A DNA stretch of 64,000 nucleotides from Pelagibacterales bacterium SAG-MED37 (GCA_014653605.1 JACWEG010000001.1:62001-126000), one strand, 5' to 3'; positions 29,431-41,391 are shown, counted from the first letter of the stretch. Numbers and translations are program-made. The notes: generated by a model from the sequence alone, not told the origin.

Positions 29431-31554
29431 ATGGAAATAATTAAGAAATATCCAAAAGCTATCCAATGGTTCTTTTTATTTATTATTTTTTTTGGTTTAT
29501 GTTTTGCCATTCAAATACCAGAGGGGTATGAGTTTGCAAAAGCTGGAACTGAATTTATTGATAAAGATAAGTTAGACCAAACTAAGTATAGTGTTTTTTG
29601 GAGATTGCCGGCCTTTATTGCTTGGATGCCAGGATGGATAAATGACTCTGTATACTTTTTATTAAATGAGTGGTTTCCAATTGAATACTTTGACTCCAGT
29701 ATTCAAGAAACAAAATCTAGACCATTGGTTCTACATATAACAAGATTAATTTCTAGTTCTATGCTTTTTTTAATCCAATTTATTCGTGAAATTTTAATTG
29801 GTGGAGTTGATACTATAGTTGCTTTTACAAGTTGGGATTTTTTAAGTGCAAATCCTTGGGCAAAGTTACCAGGTTTACCTTGGACAATTGTTGCTGGTGG
29901 AGCAGTCTTACTAGGTTACAAACTTAGTGGAAAAAATTTAGCAATATTTGCTGCGATAACCATGATATTCATTTCTGCTTTTGGCCAATGGAAGCCATCT
30001 ATGCAAACTTTATCATTTGTATTGGTTGCAGCACCAATTTCTTTTGCTTTAGGTCTTGGTTTTGGAGTTTGGGCATATAGAAGCAAAAGAGTAGAAAATA
30101 TTTTAAATCCTCTTTTGAATGTTGCTCAAACCATGCCTCATTATTCATATCTTGTACCAATAATGGTTTTATTTGGAATAGGTGATCATGCTGGAGCAAT
30201 AGCAACAATTATTTTTGCAACACCTCCAATGGTTAGACTAACTTTACTAGGTCTAAGAAAAGTATCTCCTGAAGTTATTGAAGCAGGTAAGATGAGCGGC
30301 TGTACAGATTATCAATTGTTATCTGAAGTTTTAATTCCAACTGCAAGAAGAGATATTTTAATAGGTGTCAATCAAGTTATAATGCAATGTTTAGCAATGG
30401 CTGTAATAGCCTCGTTTATAGGTGCAAAAGGTCTGGGGTGGAATTTGCTACTTGCATTAAATCAATTAAGAATTGGTTTGGCACTTGAGGCGGGTGTGTG
30501 TATTACTTTGATAGCAGTTTTATTGGATAAACTGTCATTAGCATGGGCAAATAAACAAAAAAACTATTTTGAAAATCCAACAGATTTTGAGAAAAATAAG
30601 TATCTTTATATATTTGGTGGAGTTGTTATTGCTGGATATCTACTTTCTTTTATAGGGACCTTCCTTTTTAAAGAAGGTTTTAACTATTTTTTTATTGTTC
30701 CGCACAATAAAGGTATTTCTACTGAGGCATTCTGGAATGCAGGAGTAGATTGGGTTTTAGCTAATTTTTTTGATACACTCAAAATTTTCAATACTTGGCT
30801 AATAGTAGATGTCTTAATTCCTATGAAAAATGCATTTTTGAGAATGCCAATTGTTGCTACATTTATTTTATTTATGGGTGCAGGTTATATAATTGGAGGA
30901 ATTAGATCTGCATTAGTTATTGGAAGCTTTACTTTGTTTATAGCTTTAACAGAATGGTGGGACAGAGCGTTAATAACAATGTACATGGCAACTTTTGGTG
31001 TTTTAGTTTCAGGAATTCTTGGAATAACAATTGGTACTTTAAGTGCTCAAAATAAAACTAGCTCAAGAATAGCTATAGGTGTGTGTGACACTCTCCAAAC
31101 TTTCCCATCTTTTGTTTATTTAATTCCAGTTATAATGCTCTTTGGAGTAACAGATACATCTGTTCTTATTGCCGTTGTAGTTTATGCAACAATTCCTGCA
31201 ACAAGATACACTATTGAAGGGCTAAGAAGTGTACCTTCTGCTCTACATGATGCTGGATCTATGTCTGGAGTAACTCGATTACAAAGATGGATAAAAATAG
31301 AACTACCACTTGCGTTTCCACATATGATGTTAGGAATTAATCAAACAGTCGTATTTGCATTATTTATGGTAATCATTGGTGCAATGATTGGAACAACAGA
31401 TTTAGGACAGTATATTCTAAAAGCTTTATCTGACAGGCAAGGAACTGGTAACGGCTTAATGTTAGGATTATGTGTTGCTTTTATAGGCTTAGCTGTTGAT
31501 AATTTAATTAGAACTTGGGCAGATCAAAGAAAAAAACTTCTAGGAATTGAATAG
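29431..31554 (+). CDS. proW: Quaternary-amine ABC transporter permease, two tandem permease domains (ProW/OpuAB family)
   Basis: 707 aa with two copies of the permease signature (LLGLRKVSPEVIEAGKMSGCT and IEGLRSVPSALHDAGSMSGVT). Confidence 0.9.
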   Translation: MEIIKKYPKAIQWFFLFIIFFGLCFAIQIPEGYEFAKAGTEFIDKDKLDQTKYSVFWRLPAFIAWMPGWINDSVYFLLNEWFPIEYFDSSIQETKSRPLVLHITRLISSSMLFLIQFIREILIGGVDTIVAFTSWDFLSANPWAKLPGLPWTIVAGGAVLLGYKLSGKNLAIFAAITMIFISAFGQWKPSMQTLSFVLVAAPISFALGLGFGVWAYRSKRVENILNPLLNVAQTMPHYSYLVPIMVLFGIGDHAGAIATIIFATPPMVRLTLLGLRKVSPEVIEAGKMSGCTDYQLLSEVLIPTARRDILIGVNQVIMQCLAMAVIASFIGAKGLGWNLLLALNQLRIGLALEAGVCITLIAVLLDKLSLAWANKQKNYFENPTDFEKNKYLYIFGGVVIAGYLLSFIGTFLFKEGFNYFFIVPHNKGISTEAFWNAGVDWVLANFFDTLKIFNTWLIVDVLIPMKNAFLRMPIVATFILFMGAGYIIGGIRSALVIGSFTLFIALTEWWDRALITMYMATFGVLVSGILGITIGTLSAQNKTSSRIAIGVCDTLQTFPSFVYLIPVIMLFGVTDTSVLIAVVVYATIPATRYTIEGLRSVPSALHDAGSMSGVTRLQRWIKIELPLAFPHMMLGINQTVVFALFMVIIGAMIGTTDLGQYILKALSDRQGTGNGLMLGLCVAFIGLAVDNLIRTWADQRKKLLGIE

Positions 31555-31560
31555 AATATT

Positions 31561-32520
31561 ATGAAAAATATTTTAATAATTGGTGGCGGAGCCATGGGAT
31601 CTGCATTTACAATTCCATGCATTGATAATAAGAATAGAGTTACAATAACTGAGCCATATAGTAAAATATTTATAAAAAATCTATCATCAAAAAATAAATT
31701 TCACTCAGCCTTAAAGATTAATCTTTCAAAAAAATTAAAATTTAGAAAATTTTCTAGTGACTTATTAAATGAAAAATTTGATTTAATAGTTATTGCGTTA
31801 AGCCTATCCGGTATTGATTTTATTGGAAAACAATTAAAAAATTTAAGAGTTAAATCACCAATTTTAGTACTCACAAAAGGCTTAAAATACGAAAAAAAAA
31901 ACAAAAGAATTTGGACTATCTCTGAGCAACTTATTAAAAATTATAATGCTTTAAATGTTTCTGTGTTAAAAGGTCCTTGCCTAGCTAAAGAACTCGCAAG
32001 AAAGAATCAAACGAGTGTAGTTATCGCTAATAAAAATATTAAAATTGCTAAATCTATTGGAAAAATTATTTCTACCAAATATTATTTAACAGAGTATTCA
32101 AAAGATGTAGCTGGTATAGAAGTAAGTTCAGCAATTAAGAATATCTATTCCATGATAATAGGTGCTGGCCAAAGTCTAAACTCATCATCAAACTTATTTC
32201 AAAAATCAATACTTGAAATGAAATATTTGATTAAATACTTTAAAGGGAAAGATGAAACGATTTCAGGACTTGCAGGAGTGGGAGATCTGTATGTAAGTGC
32301 TGCTGGTGGAAGAAATAGCAAGATGGGTAGTTACCTTGGAAAAGGATTTACTTTTAAATCAGCTAAGAGAAGGTTTATGCCTAAAGACACCATAGAAGGA
32401 GAGCAGTTAGCAAGAGAGATTGCACCATTTATATTAAAAAAAATTAATAAAAAAAAAATTCCTTTAATGGTCTATTTGCTTAAAGCAATTTTAAATAACA
32501 AAAAACTTAAGATCATTTAA
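31561..32520 (+). CDS. NAD(P)-dependent glycerol-3-phosphate dehydrogenase family protein
   Basis: ILIIGGGAMGSAF, KGPCLAKELARK, GLAGVGDLYVSAAGGRNSKMGSYLG (GpsA signature). Confidence 0.8.
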   Translation: MKNILIIGGGAMGSAFTIPCIDNKNRVTITEPYSKIFIKNLSSKNKFHSALKINLSKKLKFRKFSSDLLNEKFDLIVIALSLSGIDFIGKQLKNLRVKSPILVLTKGLKYEKKNKRIWTISEQLIKNYNALNVSVLKGPCLAKELARKNQTSVVIANKNIKIAKSIGKIISTKYYLTEYSKDVAGIEVSSAIKNIYSMIIGAGQSLNSSSNLFQKSILEMKYLIKYFKGKDETISGLAGVGDLYVSAAGGRNSKMGSYLGKGFTFKSAKRRFMPKDTIEGEQLAREIAPFILKKINKKKIPLMVYLLKAILNNKKLKII

Positions 32521-32530
32521 TTAAATATAT

Positions 32531-33691
32531 ATGAAATTTAATTGGAATTATCCAACAACTGTTTGGGTCGGGGAAAACAGAATAAATGAATTAAGCGACG
32601 CATGCAAAAATTTAAATCTTACAAAACCATTATTTGTTACTGATAAAGATTTGATAAATTTACCTTTTATTAAAAATATTGTTTCAAAAAATTTAAAAAA
32701 ATTTGATAATTTTACTATTTTTTCAAACTTTACAGGTAATCCAACTGGTGAGAATGTTGACGAAGGTGTAGAAGAATTCAAAAAAAATAATTGCGATGGA
32801 GTTATTGCAATAGGTGGAGGAAGCGCTCTTGATGTTGGAAAAGCGATCGCTTTCATGTCAGGACAAAATAGACCTATTTGGGATTTTGAAGATATCGATG
32901 ATTATTGGAAAAGAGCAAATGAAAATAAAATTTCCCCAATAATAGCTATACCAACTACTGCAGGCACAGGATCAGAAACTGGGCGAGCTTCTGCGATTAT
33001 AAATAAAAAAACTGGAGTCAAAAAAATTATATTCCATCCTAAAATTTTACCTTCAATTGTAATTTTAGATCCATCTTTAACAATAGAACTTTCACCAAGA
33101 CTAACAGCGGCAACAGGTATGGATGCATTAGCACATAATCTTGAAGCATTGTGTGCACCAAATTTTCATCCTATGGCAGAAGGAATAGCTTTAGAGGGAA
33201 TGAAGTTAATCAAAAATTCACTCTTAAAAGCTTTTAAGGATGGAAAAAATATTGAAGCAAGACAAAATTTATTAGCTGCATCATCAATGGGTTCAACTGC
33301 TTTTCAAAAAGGATTAGGAGCTATACATTCTTTAAGCCACCCTGTTAATGCACAATTTGATGTTCATCATGGATTATCAAATGCTATTTTCATGCCATAT
33401 GTTTTAACATTCAACAAATCTTCAATTGAAAATAAGATAATTTCAATTTGTGATTATTTAGATTTAGAAAAAAATTTTGATAGTTTTCTAAAGTGGATAT
33501 TAGATCTTAGAAAAAATTTGAATATTCCAAACAAATTATCTGATGTCATGGATTGTTCAGATTTGGATTTAGATAAACTATCTTTAATGGCCTTTGAAGA
33601 TCCATCGACAACTGGAAATCCAAAAAAAATCTCTAAGGAAGATCTTAAATTAATGTATCAACATAGTATCTCAGGAGAGCTATTTAAATGA
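32531..33691 (+). CDS. Iron-containing alcohol dehydrogenase
   Basis: GGGSALDVGKAIA, PTTAGTGSETGRASAI, GMDALAHNLEA, HPVNAQFDVHHGLSNAI. Confidence 0.9.
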   Translation: MKFNWNYPTTVWVGENRINELSDACKNLNLTKPLFVTDKDLINLPFIKNIVSKNLKKFDNFTIFSNFTGNPTGENVDEGVEEFKKNNCDGVIAIGGGSALDVGKAIAFMSGQNRPIWDFEDIDDYWKRANENKISPIIAIPTTAGTGSETGRASAIINKKTGVKKIIFHPKILPSIVILDPSLTIELSPRLTAATGMDALAHNLEALCAPNFHPMAEGIALEGMKLIKNSLLKAFKDGKNIEARQNLLAASSMGSTAFQKGLGAIHSLSHPVNAQFDVHHGLSNAIFMPYVLTFNKSSIENKIISICDYLDLEKNFDSFLKWILDLRKNLNIPNKLSDVMDCSDLDLDKLSLMAFEDPSTTGNPKKISKEDLKLMYQHSISGELFK

Positions 33692-34470
33692 AAAAACTAT
33701 TAATTGTTGAAGGAAATTTAAGTGAGGAAAATAACAAATTTTCGGCTGAGGGGATTCAAACCCATACTGAAAGTTTAAAAGATAGTCTAAATTATTATAC
33801 AAAAGATTTACAATTTGACGTCATAAATCCTTCATCTGATAAAAGCCTGGAATCAACAAAGAATAAACTCTCAATATATGATGGATTAATCTGGGGAGGG
33901 AGTAGTTTAAATATTTATAACGATACAATTGAAATTAGAAGACAAATTGGATTCATGAAAGAATGCTTAAAAAAAGTAAGAAATATCCTAGCTATTTGTT
34001 GGGGTATGCAAGTAGCAGTAACAGCTGCAGGAGGTGAGGTTAAGAAAGCAGATGATTCCCATATAGGAATAGCAAATGAAATTATTATTAATGAAAACGG
34101 ATTAGCTCATCCAATTTATAAAGATAAAGATAAAATATTTAATTCACCAGCATTTAACTTTGATGAGGTAAGGACTTTACCTAGAAATGCAGTTTGTTTG
34201 GCTTCTAATAAAATTAATAAAGTACAAAGTATTTATTTTAAAGTTAATAATACCAATGTTTGGGGTTTACAATATCATCCAGAAATAACTTATGAAAAAA
34301 TGATAAGTTTAATTGAGTTTAGAAAAGATAGATTAATAAAAAGTAGAAAAGTTTTTGAAAGTGAAAAAGACGTTGAAAAACATATATTGTTTATAAAAAA
34401 AGAAATTTTAAAAGCTAATAAGCAAAAAAGAATGGTTGAGTTAAGAAACTGGCTTAACTATTTAAATTAA
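33688..34470 (+). CDS. Class I glutamine amidotransferase-like protein
   Basis: [12 protein letters not shown] nucleophile elbow and [12 protein letters not shown] His-Pro-Glu. Confidence 0.8.
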   Translation: MKKLLIVEGNLSEENNKFSAEGIQTHTESLKDSLNYYTKDLQFDVINPSSDKSLESTKNKLSIYDGLIWGGSSLNIYNDTIEIRRQIGFMKECLKKVRNILAICWGMQVAVTAAGGEVKKADDSHIGIANEIIINENGLAHPIYKDKDKIFNSPAFNFDEVRTLPRNAVCLASNKINKVQSIYFKVNNTNVWGLQYHPEITYEKMISLIEFRKDRLIKSRKVFESEKDVEKHILFIKKEILKANKQKRMVELRNWLNYLN

Positions 34471-36152
34471 AATAAACCTTCTATTTCCCCTTTTTTATTC
34501 AATTTTATCGAGTCAGCTGCCGGAACTCTCGGTAAGCCAGGCATTGTCATGATAGCCCCACAAACAACAACTATAAATTCAGCACCTGATGAAAGTCTAA
34601 TTTCTCTTAAAGGTAAAGCATGTCCGGTTGGAGCTCCTTTAAGACTTGGGTCTGTAGAAAAACTGTATTGAGTTTTTGCAATACAAATAGGTAGATCACC
34701 ATATCCAGACTCCTCAAAACTCTTAAGTTGTTCTCTAATTTTAGTGTCTGCTATAACTTCATCAGCTCTATAAATTTCTTTAGCAATAGTTTCTATCTTT
34801 TTAAATAGAGGAGTTTTGTTTTCATATAAAAATTTAAATTTAGTATCATTTTTTTCACATAAATCAGCTACTAGAGCTGCTAAATCTTTTGTGCCTTCAC
34901 CACCATTTGCCCAATGGGTACATAGACTAGCTTTAACACCTAAACCATCACAAAAACTTATTAAAGCTTTTACCTCTTTATCAGTATCTTTAATGAAATG
35001 ATTTACAGCTATTGCAACGGGTAGGCCAAATTTTTTAACATTTTCGACATGTCTTTGAAGATTCACTAATCCTTTTTTAAGTGCATCAACATTTTCATTT
35101 TTTAAATCATCTTTTGCGACACCTCCGTGCATTTTAAGAGCTCTTATTGTTGCAACAATTACAACACAACTTGGTTTAAGATCTGATTTTCTACATTTAA
35201 TATCAAGAAATTTTTCAGCACCTAGGTCAGCTCCAAATCCAGCCTCTGTTACAACATAGTCTGCAAGTTTTAGGCCAGCTTTTGTTGCTATAACGGAGTT
35301 ACATCCATGAGCAATATTTGCAAAAGGTCCTCCATGAATAATTGCCGGATTATTCTCCAATGTCTGAGTCACATTTGGTCTAATTGCGTCTTTAAGTAAA
35401 ACAGTCATAGGACCTTGAGCTTTTAAATCTTTTGCAAAAATAGGTTTTTTCTCTCTTGTATAAGCTACTGTAATATTACCTATTCTTTTTTCTAAGTCTT
35501 CAAGATTATTTGCTAAACAAAAGATAGCCATTATTTCAGAAGCAACCGTTATATCAAATCCATCTTCTCTAGGAAAACCATTTGCTACGCCACCTAAATT
35601 TATATTGATAGATCTAAGGGATCGATCATTCATATCCATAACTCTCTTCCAAACAATTCTTCTTACATCTATATTCAATTTATTACCCCAATAGATGTGA
35701 TTATCAATTAATGCAGATAAAAGATTGTGAGCTGATGTTATTGCATGAAAGTCACCTGTGAAATGTAGATTTATCTGTTCCATTGGTACAACCTGGGCAA
35801 ATCCACCTCCAGCAGCACCACCTTTCATACCAAATGAAGGACCCAAACTTGGCTCTCTTAAACAAACAATAGATTTTTTTCCAATTTTATTTAATCCATC
35901 ATTTAAACCTACAGATGTAGTAGTTTTTCCCTCACCAGCAGGTGTTGGAGTTATAGCGGTAACTAAAATTAGTTTTCCATCAGGTTTATTCTTTAATGTA
36001 TCAAGATACTCCAAGTTAATTTTTGCAATATGTCTTCCCATGGGACTAAAAGCAGTGCTTTCATCCGGTACATTAACTTTAGCCAATATATCGTTGATTG
36101 GTCGCATCTTTGCTTCTCTTGCTATTTGGATATCTGATTTTACTTCACTCAT
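34467..36152 (-). CDS. fhs: Formate-tetrahydrofolate ligase
   Basis: [42 protein letters not shown]. Confidence 0.96.
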   Translation of the reverse strand: MSEVKSDIQIAREAKMRPINDILAKVNVPDESTAFSPMGRHIAKINLEYLDTLKNKPDGKLILVTAITPTPAGEGKTTTSVGLNDGLNKIGKKSIVCLREPSLGPSFGMKGGAAGGGFAQVVPMEQINLHFTGDFHAITSAHNLLSALIDNHIYWGNKLNIDVRRIVWKRVMDMNDRSLRSININLGGVANGFPREDGFDITVASEIMAIFCLANNLEDLEKRIGNITVAYTREKKPIFAKDLKAQGPMTVLLKDAIRPNVTQTLENNPAIIHGGPFANIAHGCNSVIATKAGLKLADYVVTEAGFGADLGAEKFLDIKCRKSDLKPSCVVIVATIRALKMHGGVAKDDLKNENVDALKKGLVNLQRHVENVKKFGLPVAIAVNHFIKDTDKEVKALISFCDGLGVKASLCTHWANGGEGTKDLAALVADLCEKNDTKFKFLYENKTPLFKKIETIAKEIYRADEVIADTKIREQLKSFEESGYGDLPICIAKTQYSFSTDPSLKGAPTGHALPLREIRLSSGAEFIVVVCGAIMTMPGLPRVPAADSIKLNKKGEIEGLF

Positions 36153-36279
36153 TAAAAGTCCTTTATAAATATTAAAAAGCTGGTCGATTAGTATCTCTTT
36201 TTATAGCCTTTGGAAATATCTAAAAATTATATATAAAAAAAATATGAACTATTTATATTCATTATTATAAAATTTATTC

Positions 36280-37536
36280 ATGCAAAAATACTCAATATTT
36301 AATCTGATTAAAAATGCTTTTTCCAATCATCAAAAATGGGATTTAGCTTGGAAAGATCCAACACCTAAGAAAGAGTACGATGTTGTCATTATTGGAGGTG
36401 GAGGCCATGGGCTAGCAACTGCATATTATTTAGCAAAAGAGCACAATATTACAAATGTTGCAATTATAGAAAAGGGATGGATTGGTGGAGGAAATGTTGG
36501 ACGTAATACAACAATAATTAGATCAAATTACATGCATGATGATAATGCATTGTTTAGTGAATTTGGAATGGATCTTTGGAGAAAGATGAGCCAAGATTTA
36601 AATTATAATGTGATGTTTTCCCCAAGAGGGATTATTAACTTAGCTCATTCAGATGCACAAATGAATGTTTATGCAAGACGAGGAAACTCGATGAGGTTGA
36701 ATGGTATTGATGCAGAATTATTAAACAGAGAACAAGTAAGAGAAATTATTCCAATGGCTGACTTTTCTGAGAACGTCAGATTTCCAATTTTTGGTGGACT
36801 CATGCAGCCTAGTGCAGGAACAGCAAGACATGATGCAGTAGCATGGGGTTATGCTAGACAAGCCGATTCTATGGGTGTGGATATAATTCAAAATTGTGAA
36901 GTAATAGGTTTTGATATTTCAGGAGGAAAAGTAGAAGGTGTTCGAACTTCTAGGGGAGATATTAAGGTTAAAAAAATTGGATTATGTGTTGCTGGCAGTA
37001 CTAATATTTTAGCTGACAAACTTAATATGACTTTACCTATTGAAACTCATCTTCTTCAAGCATGTGTTTCAGAACCAGTTAAACCAGTTTTAGATAGAGT
37101 GGTTACTTTTGGTGCTGGCCATTTTTATATAAGTCAATCAGATAAAGGTGAAATGGTTATGGGTGGAGACTTAGATGGATATAATAGTTATGCTCAAAGA
37201 GGAAATTTACCAACACTTCAGCATGTACTTACTGAAGGAATAGCAATGATGCCATTCTTAAGTAAATTAAAAATGCTTAGGACATGGGGTGGAATTATGG
37301 ATATGTCGATGGATGGTTCACCTATTATTGACAAAACTCACATTGAAGGTTTGTATTTGAATTGTGGTTGGTGTTATGGTGGGTTCAAAGCTACTCCAGC
37401 ATCTGGTTGGACATTTGCACATACTATTGCTCAAGATAGAGTTCATGAATTAAACGCAGGATATAACCTAAATAGATTTAATACAGGCCACTTACTTGAT
37501 GAAAAGGGTCTTGGCACAAAAACTTGGATTTCATAA
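36280..37536 (+). CDS. soxB: Sarcosine oxidase beta subunit (or N-methylglutamate dehydrogenase homologue)
   Basis: DVVIIGGGGHGLATAYYLA, GGNVGRNTTIIRSNY; followed by soxD, soxA, soxG. Confidence 0.9.
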   Translation: MQKYSIFNLIKNAFSNHQKWDLAWKDPTPKKEYDVVIIGGGGHGLATAYYLAKEHNITNVAIIEKGWIGGGNVGRNTTIIRSNYMHDDNALFSEFGMDLWRKMSQDLNYNVMFSPRGIINLAHSDAQMNVYARRGNSMRLNGIDAELLNREQVREIIPMADFSENVRFPIFGGLMQPSAGTARHDAVAWGYARQADSMGVDIIQNCEVIGFDISGGKVEGVRTSRGDIKVKKIGLCVAGSTNILADKLNMTLPIETHLLQACVSEPVKPVLDRVVTFGAGHFYISQSDKGEMVMGGDLDGYNSYAQRGNLPTLQHVLTEGIAMMPFLSKLKMLRTWGGIMDMSMDGSPIIDKTHIEGLYLNCGWCYGGFKATPASGWTFAHTIAQDRVHELNAGYNLNRFNTGHLLDEKGLGTKTWIS

Positions 37537-37806
37537 ATGCTTCATATTAAATGTCCACATTGTGGAATGAGATCACAAAATGAATTTTCTTATGGTGGTG
37601 ATGCAACTGTTAAAAGACCTGAGCTAGGTAAAGAAATATCTGATCATGACTGGGATAATTTTGTTTACAATAGAAAAAGTTTAAGAGGAAAACATTTAGA
37701 ATTATGGCAACATTTATCAGGATGTAGACAATGGATAAAAGTTGAAAGAGATACTGCTACTCATGAAATATTTAGAACATCAAAAGCTAATGAGGATAAT
37801 TCGTAA
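37537..37806 (+). CDS. soxD: Sarcosine oxidase delta subunit
   Basis: Zn-binding start LHIKCPHCGMRSQNEFSYGGDA, WQHLSGCRQW. Confidence 0.93.
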   Translation: MLHIKCPHCGMRSQNEFSYGGDATVKRPELGKEISDHDWDNFVYNRKSLRGKHLELWQHLSGCRQWIKVERDTATHEIFRTSKANEDNS

Positions 37807-40802
37807 TGGATCAAAATTTTCGATTATCAGATGGTGGTTTAATAAATAGAGATAAAAAGTTATCATTTAAGTTTAATAGTAAAACTTATTATGGTTTTGA
37901 AGGAGATACTCTAGCCTCAGCTTTAATAGCTAATGGTGTTCATTTAATTGGTAGAAGCTTTAAATACCATAGACCAAGAGGATTTTTTGGTGCTGGTGTC
38001 GATGAGCCATATGCAATAGTTCAGCTATATAGAAATGGTGAAACTGAACCAAACATAAAAGCCACAGAACAGGAGCTTTTTGAGGGTTTAGAAGCAACAA
38101 GTGTAAATTGTTGGCCAAGTGTTAACTTTGATATCGGAGCAATAAACAACTTTTTAAAAATATTTCTTCCTGCTGGATTTTATTACAAAACATTTATGTG
38201 GCCAAAAAGTTTTTGGTATAAAGTTTATGAACCTTTTATTAGGAAAGCAGCAGGTCTTGGTGTTGCATCAATCAAACATGATAAAGAAAGATACGAACAT
38301 AAATATGAATATTGTGACTTATTAATTGCTGGTTCAGGACCATCAGGTTTAGCAAGTGCATATGCTGCAGCAAAAAATGGGGCACGAGTAATTTTAGCTG
38401 AAGATAAAGCTAGATTTGGTGGAACACTTCTTACAAGCGAAGTAAATATTGGAAATAAATCAGGTAAAGAGTGGGCTGAAGGAATAATTGCTGAACTTAA
38501 AGAAATGCCTAACGTAACAGTTAGAAATAGATCTCAGGTTTTTGGCTATTACGATCATAACATGCTGGTGATGTCTGAAAGAATTAGCGATCATCTTTCA
38601 AAGACAAAAAAATTTCATCCAAAACAAAGACTTTGGTACATTAGAGCAAAAGAAGTTCTGATTTCTTCAGGATCAATTGAAAGACCAATAGTATTTGGTA
38701 ACAATGATACCCCAGGAGTAATGCTTTCATCAGCAGCAAAAGAATACTTAAAAGTTTATGGAGTATTAGTTGGAAGAAACCCTTTAATTTTTACTAACAA
38801 TGATAGTGGATATGAAACAGCAATTGAATTTAAGAAAAACGGTGTTGATCCAACTATCTTAGATACAAGAAAAGATCCTCAATCTGAAATAATCAACGAA
38901 GCAAAGAATTTAGGAATAAACATTAAGTTTTCATATGTAGTAGTAGCTGCTCAAGGTTATAAAAAAGTAAAATCAGCTGATATTGCAAAAATTTCAGATG
39001 ATAAAGAGCAACTTGGATCAGTTGAAAATATAAAGTGTGACTGCATTTGTGTTTCTGGTTTTTGGACACCGACAATTCACTTAGCTTCACAATCTGGAAA
39101 TAAAACAAAATTCAACGAAGAAATTGATGCATTTGTACCAGGAATATCGAAACAAAATGAAACAACATTGGGTGCAGCGAATGGATCTTATACTTTAGAA
39201 GGGACTTTAAAAAACTCTTTTGAAACCGCTTATGAGTTATCAAAAAAAATTACTAACAATACTAATAAAATTTCTTTACCAAATGTTGTTGAAAAAAAAT
39301 CAACGACACATGATAAATTTTGGTGTGTACCATTACCTAAAGGAAAGAATTACAAAAGATTTTTAGATTTTCAAAATGATGTTGCAGTTTCTGACATAGA
39401 AATTGCATTAAAGGAGGGTTATCGATCAATTGAACATGTAAAAAGATACACCACTCTTGGAATGGCTACTGATCAAGGTAAAACGAGCAACTTAAATGGT
39501 TTACAATTAGTATCGAATATTGAAAATAAAGTAGTACCAAATGTTGGTCACACAACTTTTAGACCTCCATATACGCCAGTTTCAATAGGTGCAATTGTTG
39601 GAAGAGAAATAGGAAAACATTCAAAACCTACAAGAAAATCTCCAATGCATAAATGGCATGAACAAAATAATGCGATATTTGTAGATGCAGGTGTGTGGTT
39701 AAGACCAAGATATTATAAACAAGGAAATGAAAATTTATTTGAAGCGTCTAAGAGAGAAGCAAAAAATGTGAGAACAAATGTAGGTGTATGTGATGTAACT
39801 ACCTTAGGTAAAATAGATATTAAAGGACCAGATGCAGCAGAACTACTTAATAGAGTTTATACAAATGCTTGGCTAAAGTTACCAGTGGGTAAAGCAAGAT
39901 ACGGGGTTATGTTAAGAGAAGATGGAATTGTTATGGATGATGGAACAACTACAAGAATTTCAGAAAATCATTATCATATGACAACAACTACCGCTCAAGC
40001 TGCAAACGTTCTTTCACATTTAGAATATTATTTGCAATTAGTTTGGCCAGATTTAAATGTAAATGTAGTTTCAACTACAGAACAATGGGCAGGAGCAGCA
40101 GTCGCAGGGCCTAAATCCAGAGATTTATTGAAAAAATTATTCCCAAAATCTGATGTTTCAAACGAAGGGTTACCTTTTATGGGTTTCATTGAAGGAGACT
40201 TATTTGGTGTAAAAGCTAGAATTTTTAGAATTTCTTTCTCAGGTGAACTTGCATATGAGGTAAATGTTGAATCTGATAATGGAAACTTTATGTGGGAAAA
40301 AATTATTGAAATTGGGCAAGAATTTAAAATCCAGCCATATGGAACCGAGGCATTATCAACTCTTAGAATTGAAATGGGTCATGTTGCAGGATCAGAGTTA
40401 GATGGAAGAACAATTCCTTATGACAATTCTCTTGAAGGTTTATTAAGTAAAAAGAAGGACTTTATTGGCAAAAGATCTTTAACTAGAAAAGCATTTATAG
40501 CTGAAGATAGACAAAAAATTGTTGGGGTAGTTCCTTTAGATAAAAAAACAAGTATTCCAGAAGGGTCACATTTAGTTAAAGACTCGAATGCACCATTGCC
40601 AAATCCAAAATTAGGCTATATCTCAGCTTCATGTTGGAGTGTTGAACACGATAATCCATTTTCTCTAGCAATACTAAAGAATGGGAAAAATATGATCGGT
40701 GAAAAGTTATTTGTAATGTCGCCTCTTAAAAATAAAGTAATTCCAGTTGAGATTGTTTCTTCTCACTATGTTGATCCAAAAGGAGAAAGGGTTAGATCAT
40801 GA
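37806..40802 (+). CDS. soxA: Sarcosine oxidase alpha subunit
   Basis: 998 aa; 2Fe-2S-like N-term, FAD domain ([18 protein letters not shown]), GcvT C-terminus. Confidence 0.92.
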   Translation: MDQNFRLSDGGLINRDKKLSFKFNSKTYYGFEGDTLASALIANGVHLIGRSFKYHRPRGFFGAGVDEPYAIVQLYRNGETEPNIKATEQELFEGLEATSVNCWPSVNFDIGAINNFLKIFLPAGFYYKTFMWPKSFWYKVYEPFIRKAAGLGVASIKHDKERYEHKYEYCDLLIAGSGPSGLASAYAAAKNGARVILAEDKARFGGTLLTSEVNIGNKSGKEWAEGIIAELKEMPNVTVRNRSQVFGYYDHNMLVMSERISDHLSKTKKFHPKQRLWYIRAKEVLISSGSIERPIVFGNNDTPGVMLSSAAKEYLKVYGVLVGRNPLIFTNNDSGYETAIEFKKNGVDPTILDTRKDPQSEIINEAKNLGINIKFSYVVVAAQGYKKVKSADIAKISDDKEQLGSVENIKCDCICVSGFWTPTIHLASQSGNKTKFNEEIDAFVPGISKQNETTLGAANGSYTLEGTLKNSFETAYELSKKITNNTNKISLPNVVEKKSTTHDKFWCVPLPKGKNYKRFLDFQNDVAVSDIEIALKEGYRSIEHVKRYTTLGMATDQGKTSNLNGLQLVSNIENKVVPNVGHTTFRPPYTPVSIGAIVGREIGKHSKPTRKSPMHKWHEQNNAIFVDAGVWLRPRYYKQGNENLFEASKREAKNVRTNVGVCDVTTLGKIDIKGPDAAELLNRVYTNAWLKLPVGKARYGVMLREDGIVMDDGTTTRISENHYHMTTTTAQAANVLSHLEYYLQLVWPDLNVNVVSTTEQWAGAAVAGPKSRDLLKKLFPKSDVSNEGLPFMGFIEGDLFGVKARIFRISFSGELAYEVNVESDNGNFMWEKIIEIGQEFKIQPYGTEALSTLRIEMGHVAGSELDGRTIPYDNSLEGLLSKKKDFIGKRSLTRKAFIAEDRQKIVGVVPLDKKTSIPEGSHLVKDSNAPLPNPKLGYISASCWSVEHDNPFSLAILKNGKNMIGEKLFVMSPLKNKVIPVEIVSSHYVDPKGERVRS

Positions 40803-41386
40803 GTTTAATATCAGCTTTAACAAATGCTCATTCAATAGGTCAATTTGGTGATCATGAAGGCAAAAATGATAATAATCTTTTAAAAATTTCTGAAATAAAA
40901 AACTTACTAATAGTTCAAATAGTGCAGTATAAAAATTCTAAAGTTTCATTTGAAACTATTGACATTGATGGTTTAAGATTAAGAGAAAAACCATTAAGCG
41001 TATCATATAATAATGACACTAGAATTTTGTGGAACGGTCCAAAAAATTGGCTTTTGGTTTCAACAAAAAAAGATTTACTTAAAAATATTTCACAAAATTT
41101 TAAAGAAACAGATTTTGCTTTAACTGACTTATCTCATTCAAGAGCTATAATTCAATTAGAAGGACAAGAATCAAAGGAAGTATTGAAGAAAGGGTGTCCT
41201 TTTAATTTTAATGATTTAGAAAAAAACAATTCTATAAATTCTATATATAATGGAATAGCAATTACTATTGATATGTTGGAGGACAATCCAACTAAAGTAA
41301 GATTGTTTGCTCTCAGAAGTTTTGGAGAGTCTTTGTATCATTCAATAACAGATGCATCTTTAGAGTTTGGTTATAAATCAATTTAA
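40799..41386 (+). CDS. soxG: Sarcosine oxidase gamma subunit
   Basis: 195 aa, soxBDAG order; [39 protein letters not shown]. Confidence 0.82.
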   Translation: MSLISALTNAHSIGQFGDHEGKNDNNLLKISEIKNLLIVQIVQYKNSKVSFETIDIDGLRLREKPLSVSYNNDTRILWNGPKNWLLVSTKKDLLKNISQNFKETDFALTDLSHSRAIIQLEGQESKEVLKKGCPFNFNDLEKNNSINSIYNGIAITIDMLEDNPTKVRLFALRSFGESLYHSITDASLEFGYKSI

Positions 41387-41391
41387 GCATC

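Noticed and set aside
29999-30208. Minus-strand ORF within proW (and the similar Leu/Gln/His-rich minus- or plus-strand ORFs, e.g. 6385-6603, 24324-24569)
   Set aside because: Composition is a by-product of AT-rich codon usage on the opposite strand.
35758-36168. 136-aa plus-strand ORF opposite fhs
   Set aside because: Fully antisense to a highly conserved formate-THF ligase; shadow ORF.
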